The translations under genes and the position numbers were made by a program. DNA of 64,000 bases from Rhizobium leguminosarum bv. trifolii WSM1325 (GTDB lineage Bacteria; Pseudomonadota; Alphaproteobacteria; Rhizobiales; Rhizobiaceae): contig CP001625.1 of the NCBI GenBank assembly GCA_000023185.1, positions 124,001 through 188,000 on the forward strand, written 5' to 3'. Of the stretch, positions 59,708 through 64,000 are shown piece by piece. Each line of letters opens with the position of its first letter. Within the stretch, counting starts at the first letter, position 1. The notes beneath the pieces are model-generated. The model was not told the origin of the DNA, ran no database searches, and was given only the letters and a program-made list of their open reading frames with translations.

Positions 59708-62700
59708 GTTCCCTTATGCGGAGTTCGGCATAACGGAATGAAAATGTCCCTCGGCCTCGCGCCCGCCACCCTGTCGCGCGAATCCGGACTTCCGGGCGAT
59801 CCATGCGCGAACTCGTCTCCCCTGCCCGTCGGGAGCCGGAACCCTGCGTCGCGCTCAGCCAGCCCGGAGAGATCGCCCGACAGATCGAAGGCTTGCTGGG
59901 CCACGAGATGAACGACGTCGCCTTCACGCTGAATTCTCCCATTGATCGCGATCATCGATGCCCCGAGGATGATACGGCGGCGCTGCTCGAAGAGCTTGGG
60001 CCAGACGACGACGTTGGCCGGACCGGTCTCGTCCTCGATCGTCATGAAGATGACGCCCTTGGCGCTGCCGGGTCTCTGCCGGACGAGGACCAGGCCAGCT
60101 GTCATCAACCAGCGACCATCCCGCGCGTTCATGGCTTGCGCGCAGGTGACGATCTGGCGCTCTGCCAAAGCTTTTCGAAGGAATGCGACGGGATGTTGGC
60201 GGAGCGTCAACCCGATGTGACTGTAATCCTGGACAACGTTGTGTCCATCCGTCATCTGGCGCAGAGCGACTTCGGGTTCCTGCTGCTCGGCGATCGCCCT
60301 CGCCTCGCGTTCCGAGGCGGCTGCAAAGAGCGGAAGAGGTTCGTCACGCAGAGCCTTAATCGCCCACAATGCGTCGCGCCGCTGAAGTCCCAGAGATGGC
60401 AGGAAGGCGTCGGCCTCGGCGAGTTCGACCAGAGAAGCCGCCGGGACCCCAGACCGTCGCCACATATCGTCAACGCTTTCGAACGGTTGGTCCATGCGAG
60501 CAGCCGCGACACGCGCGGCATCGGCGGCGGCAAGGCCGCGCACCATGCGCATTCCCAGGCGGACCGCGTGATGGTCGGTATCTCCGATACGCTCAAGCGT
60601 ACAGTCCCACCGGGAATTGTTGATGCAGATCGGTCGGATCTCGACGCCATGGTTCCGAGCGCAACCGACGATCTGGGCCGCCGCGTAAAATCCCATCGGC
60701 TGCGAGTTCAGCAGCGCCGCGCAAAAGACGTCCGGACAGTGGCATTTCACATAGTTGGAGGCATAGGCGATCAAGGCGAACGACGCCGCATGGGATTCCG
60801 GGAAGCCATAACTGCCGAATCCCTCGAGCTGGCTGAAGGTCTTCTCGGCAAACTCGGCCGTGTAGCCGTTCCTGATCATGCCGGAGACGAGCTTGTCCTT
60901 GAAGCGCGAGACGCCGCCGGTGAACTTGAAGGTGGCCATCGACTTGCGAAGCTGGTCTGCCTCGCCGCCGGTAAATCCGGCGCAAACCATCGCCACCTTC
61001 ATGGCCGACTCCTGGAAGAGCGGGACGCCGAGTGTCTTGCCGAGAACGGCTTCGAGTTCCGGCGTCGGGTAGACGACCCGCTCCTTGCCCTCCCGGCGGC
61101 GGAGATAGGGGTGCACCATATCGCCCTGAATCGGACCAGGCCGGACGATCGCGACCTGGATCACGAGGTCATAGAAGGTCCGCGGCTTCAGGCGCGGCAA
61201 CATCGCCATTTGCGCCCTCGACTCGATCTGGAACGTGCCGAGGGTGTCGGCTTTCCTGATCATCGCGTATGTCGCCTGGTCCTCCTGAGGGATGGTGGCG
61301 AGATCAAGGTGCTCGTCCTTGTGTTCTTCGATGAGCGCGAAGGCCTTCGCCATGCAGGTCAGCATACCGAGCGCCAGGATGTCGACCTTCATGAATTTGA
61401 GCGCCTCGACGTCGTCCTTGTCCCACTCGATCACTTGCCGGTCAACCATTGCCGCGGGTTCGATCGGAACGAGATCGTCGAGGCGGTCGTGGGTCAGGAC
61501 GAAGCCGCCTGGATGCTGTCCCAGATGCCGAGGAGCGCCCATGAGCTGCTGCGCAAGCCTAAGCGTCAGGGCGAGGCGGCGGTCTTGCGGGTTCAAGCCC
61601 TGATCACGAAGACTGCGATCACTGACCAGCTCTTCCGACCACGCCCACATGCCCGTTGACAGGGCCTTGATGAGGTCCTCAGGCAAGCCGAGCGCCTTGC
61701 CGACGTCGCGGATGGCACCCTTCGCCCTGTAACGGGTCACCGTCGAACAGAGAGCGGCCTTATCCTTCCCGTAGGTCTTGTAGATCCATTGGATGACCTC
61801 CTCCCTTCTTTCGTGTTCGAAGTCGACGTCGATGTCCGGCGGCTCGTCGCGCTCCTGGGAGACGAAGCGCTCGAACAGGAGATCGTTGGTCGAGGGGTCG
61901 ATGCTGGTGATACCAAGGATGTAACAGACGGCCGAGTTCGCCGCCGAGCCCCGCCCCTGGCAAAGGATGCCTTGCGACCGGGCGAAGCGGACGATCGAGA
62001 AGACGGTCAGGAAGTATGGGGCGTATTTCATCGTCCGGATGAGATCGAGTTCGTGACGGACGATCTTGAGAACCTCCGGCGGCAGCCCTTCCGGATAGCG
62101 GTTGGGCACGCACTCCCAGACATAGTGCTCGAGGGATTCCTGCGGGGTCTTGTCCGGGAGGATCGCCTCCTCGGGATACTGGTAGGTCAGTTCCTCCAGC
62201 GAGAACCTGCAGCGGTCGACGATCTCCATCGTCCGGGCCAGCGCCTCGGGGTAGCGCGGGAACAGGCGCTCCATCTCCTCCGGCGGCTTTAGATATCTGT
62301 CCGCGTGGCGCTCGCGCTTGAAGCCGACGTCGTCGATGGTGGTATTGTTTCGAATGCAGGTGACGACGTCCTGAAGCTGCCGCCTGGAAGGATCGTGGAA
62401 GAGGACGTCGTTGGTGACGACTGTTCGCACGCGGTGCCTCATCGCCATGTTCGACAATTCGTGCAGCCTCAACTGGTCGTTCGGACGCCGCCGGAGGCAA
62501 AGCGAGACATATGCTCGGTCCTCGAATATCTCGGCCATCTTGCGAAGTTGGACGGCGCAGGTCTCGTCAGCTAGGTCGGGCACAAGGATTGCAAGCAGCC
62601 CCTCGGAGTAGAGAGCGACATCGTCGAGGTTCAAGATGCAGTTCGCCTTGCCGCCCCTGCCCTTGCCAAGCGTGAGGAGCCGGGTGAGCCGCGAATAGGC

Positions 62701-62949
62701 GCCGCGGTCCGTGGGATAAAGGAGAATCGACATGCCCTCCTGCAGATCCAGCCGACACCCAACAACGAGACGGACGCCTGTCGCGCGCGACGCCTCGAGC
62801 GCCCGGACGACCCCTGCCAGGCTGTTGCGATCGACAACGCCGAGAGCCTCGATGGCCAGTTCCCTGGCGGTAGAAAAGAGCTCGTCGGCGGAGGACGCGC
62901 CACGAAGGAAGCTGAAATGCGTCGTGACCTGGAGCTCGGCGTATCTCAT
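59650..62949 (-). CDS. dnaE2: Error-prone DNA polymerase DnaE2, C-terminus replaced by inserted element
   Basis: Alpha-subunit-type polymerase of 1,099 residues for SOS mutagenic translesion synthesis with ImuA and ImuB. PHP domain at the start ([20 protein letters not shown]), catalytic Asp cluster in [20 protein letters not shown] near residue 400, then [19 protein letters not shown] before it and [20 protein letters not shown] further on, and an OB-type region near 950. The ATG at 62949 overlaps the imuB stop (ATGA). After RDIFIP the reading frame enters an inserted element and ends [20 protein letters not shown] followed by PKARDFR; the expected tail lies 0.8 kb away. The polymerase domains are untouched, so activity may remain. 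Confidence 0.93.
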   Translation of the reverse strand: MRYAELQVTTHFSFLRGASSADELFSTARELAIEALGVVDRNSLAGVVRALEASRATGVRLVVGCRLDLQEGMSILLYPTDRGAYSRLTRLLTLGKGRGGKANCILNLDDVALYSEGLLAILVPDLADETCAVQLRKMAEIFEDRAYVSLCLRRRPNDQLRLHELSNMAMRHRVRTVVTNDVLFHDPSRRQLQDVVTCIRNNTTIDDVGFKRERHADRYLKPPEEMERLFPRYPEALARTMEIVDRCRFSLEELTYQYPEEAILPDKTPQESLEHYVWECVPNRYPEGLPPEVLKIVRHELDLIRTMKYAPYFLTVFSIVRFARSQGILCQGRGSAANSAVCYILGITSIDPSTNDLLFERFVSQERDEPPDIDVDFEHERREEVIQWIYKTYGKDKAALCSTVTRYRAKGAIRDVGKALGLPEDLIKALSTGMWAWSEELVSDRSLRDQGLNPQDRRLALTLRLAQQLMGAPRHLGQHPGGFVLTHDRLDDLVPIEPAAMVDRQVIEWDKDDVEALKFMKVDILALGMLTCMAKAFALIEEHKDEHLDLATIPQEDQATYAMIRKADTLGTFQIESRAQMAMLPRLKPRTFYDLVIQVAIVRPGPIQGDMVHPYLRRREGKERVVYPTPELEAVLGKTLGVPLFQESAMKVAMVCAGFTGGEADQLRKSMATFKFTGGVSRFKDKLVSGMIRNGYTAEFAEKTFSQLEGFGSYGFPESHAASFALIAYASNYVKCHCPDVFCAALLNSQPMGFYAAAQIVGCARNHGVEIRPICINNSRWDCTLERIGDTDHHAVRLGMRMVRGLAAADAARVAAARMDQPFESVDDMWRRSGVPAASLVELAEADAFLPSLGLQRRDALWAIKALRDEPLPLFAAASEREARAIAEQQEPEVALRQMTDGHNVVQDYSHIGLTLRQHPVAFLRKALAERQIVTCAQAMNARDGRWLMTAGLVLVRQRPGSAKGVIFMTIEDETGPANVVVWPKLFEQRRRIILGASMIAINGRIQREGDVVHLVAQQAFDLSGDLSGLAERDAGFRLPTGRGDEFAHGSPGSPDSRDRVAGARPRDIFIPLCRTPHKGTYPEPETMPSPFPKARDFR

Positions 62950-64000
62950 CCGAATATCCCGTGTATGAACCACTTGTGGGAACCTGTTTCGGGATCGATG
63001 CCGTCGCCGGAGCGAAAGATCCAGTATCGTTCCCCGCTCTCGTTTTCGATGACGAAGTAGTCGCGCACAGCCTCGAATTCGCTGTCGCGCTTCCACCATT
63101 CGCCGAAGACCCGTTCCGGACCGTCCGCACGCTTGACGCGATGACGCTTACCGCGCCAGGTGATGCTGGCCGGCGGATGATCCGGCAGCAGGGCTATCGC
63201 CTCGATCCGATCCGGACGCGCAAACAGCCGCACCGGCCGTCGCCAATGGTGGACCCAATCTTCCGTCGCGTCCTCGCCGACCGCGGCGATACGCTGGACG
63301 CTGCGCTCCGGGACGTCGGAGGCGACCGGCGCGACCCGGTAGACGCGCTGGCCTCGGTTGCCGAGGACGTCGATCAGCGGTGTGATGTCGGCATCCTCGT
63401 CGTCGACAAGCGAGGACGCCTTCTGCTTCTCTTCAAGCGGTTCCGACATCACGGCGACGAGGGTCAGCCTTTCGATCCCGAAACCCGGCTCGATCGTCTG
63501 CGTCCGGTCGCGGAACAGTTTCGTCAACCAGGCGATGTCTCGCACCGGCTTGGCGGTTCCCGCTCTGATCGCCTGCCTGGTCCCATCGACCTTGTCGACG
63601 ATAAGATCGGTCCGGCGGACGCCAAGACCCTTCCGTTGGAGTTCAGCGACGAGCTGAACAATCAGCCGGCCGACATACTTGTCGATCGTTTCCGCTGCAC
63701 CGATCGGTTCGGCGAACGATCGAACGACCTCGACGAGTTCTGGGCTACGGATCGGATCTATTGGTTCGCGGACGCGACCGAACATCTGGTCGAGACGCCG
63801 TCCAATCTCCGGGCCGAAGCGAAGCGCCAAGGGAGCGCGCGGCGTCGCCGAGAGCTCGCCGATAGTCCGGAAGCCGAGCATGCGCAGATCGCCCACGATC
63901 TTCTCGGGTAGCCGCAGCAGAGAGATCGGAAGTCGCTCGACCGCCCGGATGGTCTCTCCACTCGGGACGATGACAGTTTCGCGATTGATGGCGCGGGCAC
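62946..64000 (-). CDS. imuB: ImuB, Y-family-polymerase-like mutagenesis protein (5' part outside window)
   Basis: C-terminal 351 residues of ImuB, a catalytically inactive Y-family-like protein that bridges ImuA, the sliding clamp and DnaE2. The reading frame runs open to the window edge ([20 protein letters not shown] leads into [14 protein letters not shown] and [20 protein letters not shown]). Later landmarks are [20 protein letters not shown] and the C-terminal [20 protein letters not shown], ending [12 protein letters not shown]. The stop overlaps the dnaE2 start. imuA is expected just outside the window. LexA control is the family rule but the promoter is not visible. Confidence 0.93.
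   Translation of the reverse strand, partial: ARAINRETVIVPSGETIRAVERLPISLLRLPEKIVGDLRMLGFRTIGELSATPRAPLALRFGPEIGRRLDQMFGRVREPIDPIRSPELVEVVRSFAEPIGAAETIDKYVGRLIVQLVAELQRKGLGVRRTDLIVDKVDGTRQAIRAGTAKPVRDIAWLTKLFRDRTQTIEPGFGIERLTLVAVMSEPLEEKQKASSLVDDEDADITPLIDVLGNRGQRVYRVAPVASDVPERSVQRIAAVGEDATEDWVHHWRRPVRLFARPDRIEAIALLPDHPPASITWRGKRHRVKRADGPERVFGEWWKRDSEFEAVRDYFVIENESGERYWIFRSGDGIDPETGSHKWFIHGIFG

Larger units (their letters stand above)
58931..59733. mobile_element. 0.8 kb inserted element with 81 bp inverted repeats
   Basis: The element splits dnaE2 near its 3' end. Flanking 6 bp direct repeats CGGAAT (58925-58930 and 59734-59739) look like a target-site duplication. It is bounded by near-identical inverted repeats (58931-59011 and 59627-59707); on the dnaE2 side an extra palindromic 26 bp, beginning TTATGCCGAACTCCGCATAA on the minus strand, lies outside the repeat. 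It contains a truncated FAD oxidoreductase gene and no transposase or integrase, so it would be mobilised in trans. Family unknown to me. Confidence 0.7.

Noticed and set aside
59803..61659. 618-residue open frame on the plus strand
   Set aside because: Exactly antisense to dnaE2, without ribosome-binding site or recognisable protein; a shadow of GC-rich codon use.
1..64000. CRISPR arrays, rRNA, tRNA, replication or partition genes
   Set aside because: Looked for regularly spaced repeats and conserved RNA or rep sequences; none seen.

Overview
The window looks like part of a large replicon, probably a megaplasmid, of a Rhizobium of the leguminosarum/etli group. This is inferred from SyrB-type proteins, a LOV histidine kinase, HWE kinases, DUF982 and DUF6894 small proteins, the ImuB/DnaE2 cassette and high-GC alphaproteobacterial coding style. 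An ArdC-type antirestriction protein and several gene remnants fit an accessory replicon. No rRNA, tRNA, CRISPR array, replication origin or complete transposase was found.

Layout. 1-6044: a minus-strand operon for hydroxyquinol ring cleavage (hydroxyquinol 1,2-dioxygenase, maleylacetate reductase) continuing into a branched-chain-amino-acid-type ABC transporter, with a divergent LysR regulator. 6224-23845: accessory genes: ArdC, two SyrB-like proteins, an orphan OmpR-type regulator, an IalB-like protein, an orphan secretin, DUF72, Hsp20 with a probable ROSE thermometer, a LOV histidine kinase and a second HWE kinase, with many small proteins. 23898-33978: stress-type genes (zinc dehydrogenase, DUF4142, tiny membrane proteins, receivers, a Crp/Fnr regulator, a pyruvate-oxidase-like TPP enzyme, DUF1003) and two truncated genes. 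34035-45713: two divergent operons for an unassigned glycan: oxidoreductases on one side; NDP-sugar epimerases, a glycoside hydrolase/epimerase fusion, four glycosyltransferases, a UDP-glucuronate-decarboxylase-like enzyme and a methyltransferase on the other. 45756-58530: P450, FMN reductase, SDR, an EcfG-like sigma factor, YciF-type DUF892, a sialidase-like protein, a second Crp/Fnr regulator, a probable small RNA and an LLM oxidoreductase. 58883-64000: imuB and dnaE2, the last codons of dnaE2 being split off by a 0.8 kb inserted element with 81 bp inverted repeats and a 6 bp target duplication.

How it fits together. Reading upstream regions by eye I found the spacing GGAAC-N16-NGTT, mostly ending GGTT or CGTT, correctly oriented before 18 transcription units between 16.6 and 58.6 kb. 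This matches the known -35/-10 pattern of the alphaproteobacterial general-stress sigma factors (EcfG, RpoE2/RpoE4). A nineteenth, near-match site precedes the LOV kinase. Both halves of the glycan cluster, the divergent P450/FMN-reductase pair, the divergent dehydrogenase/DUF4142 pair and a terminator-ended RNA all carry it. The central 40 kb therefore reads as a general-stress-response island. The glycan pathway and the small RNA are its least explained members. The assignment is a sequence inference and has not been tested by a scan or by transcript data.
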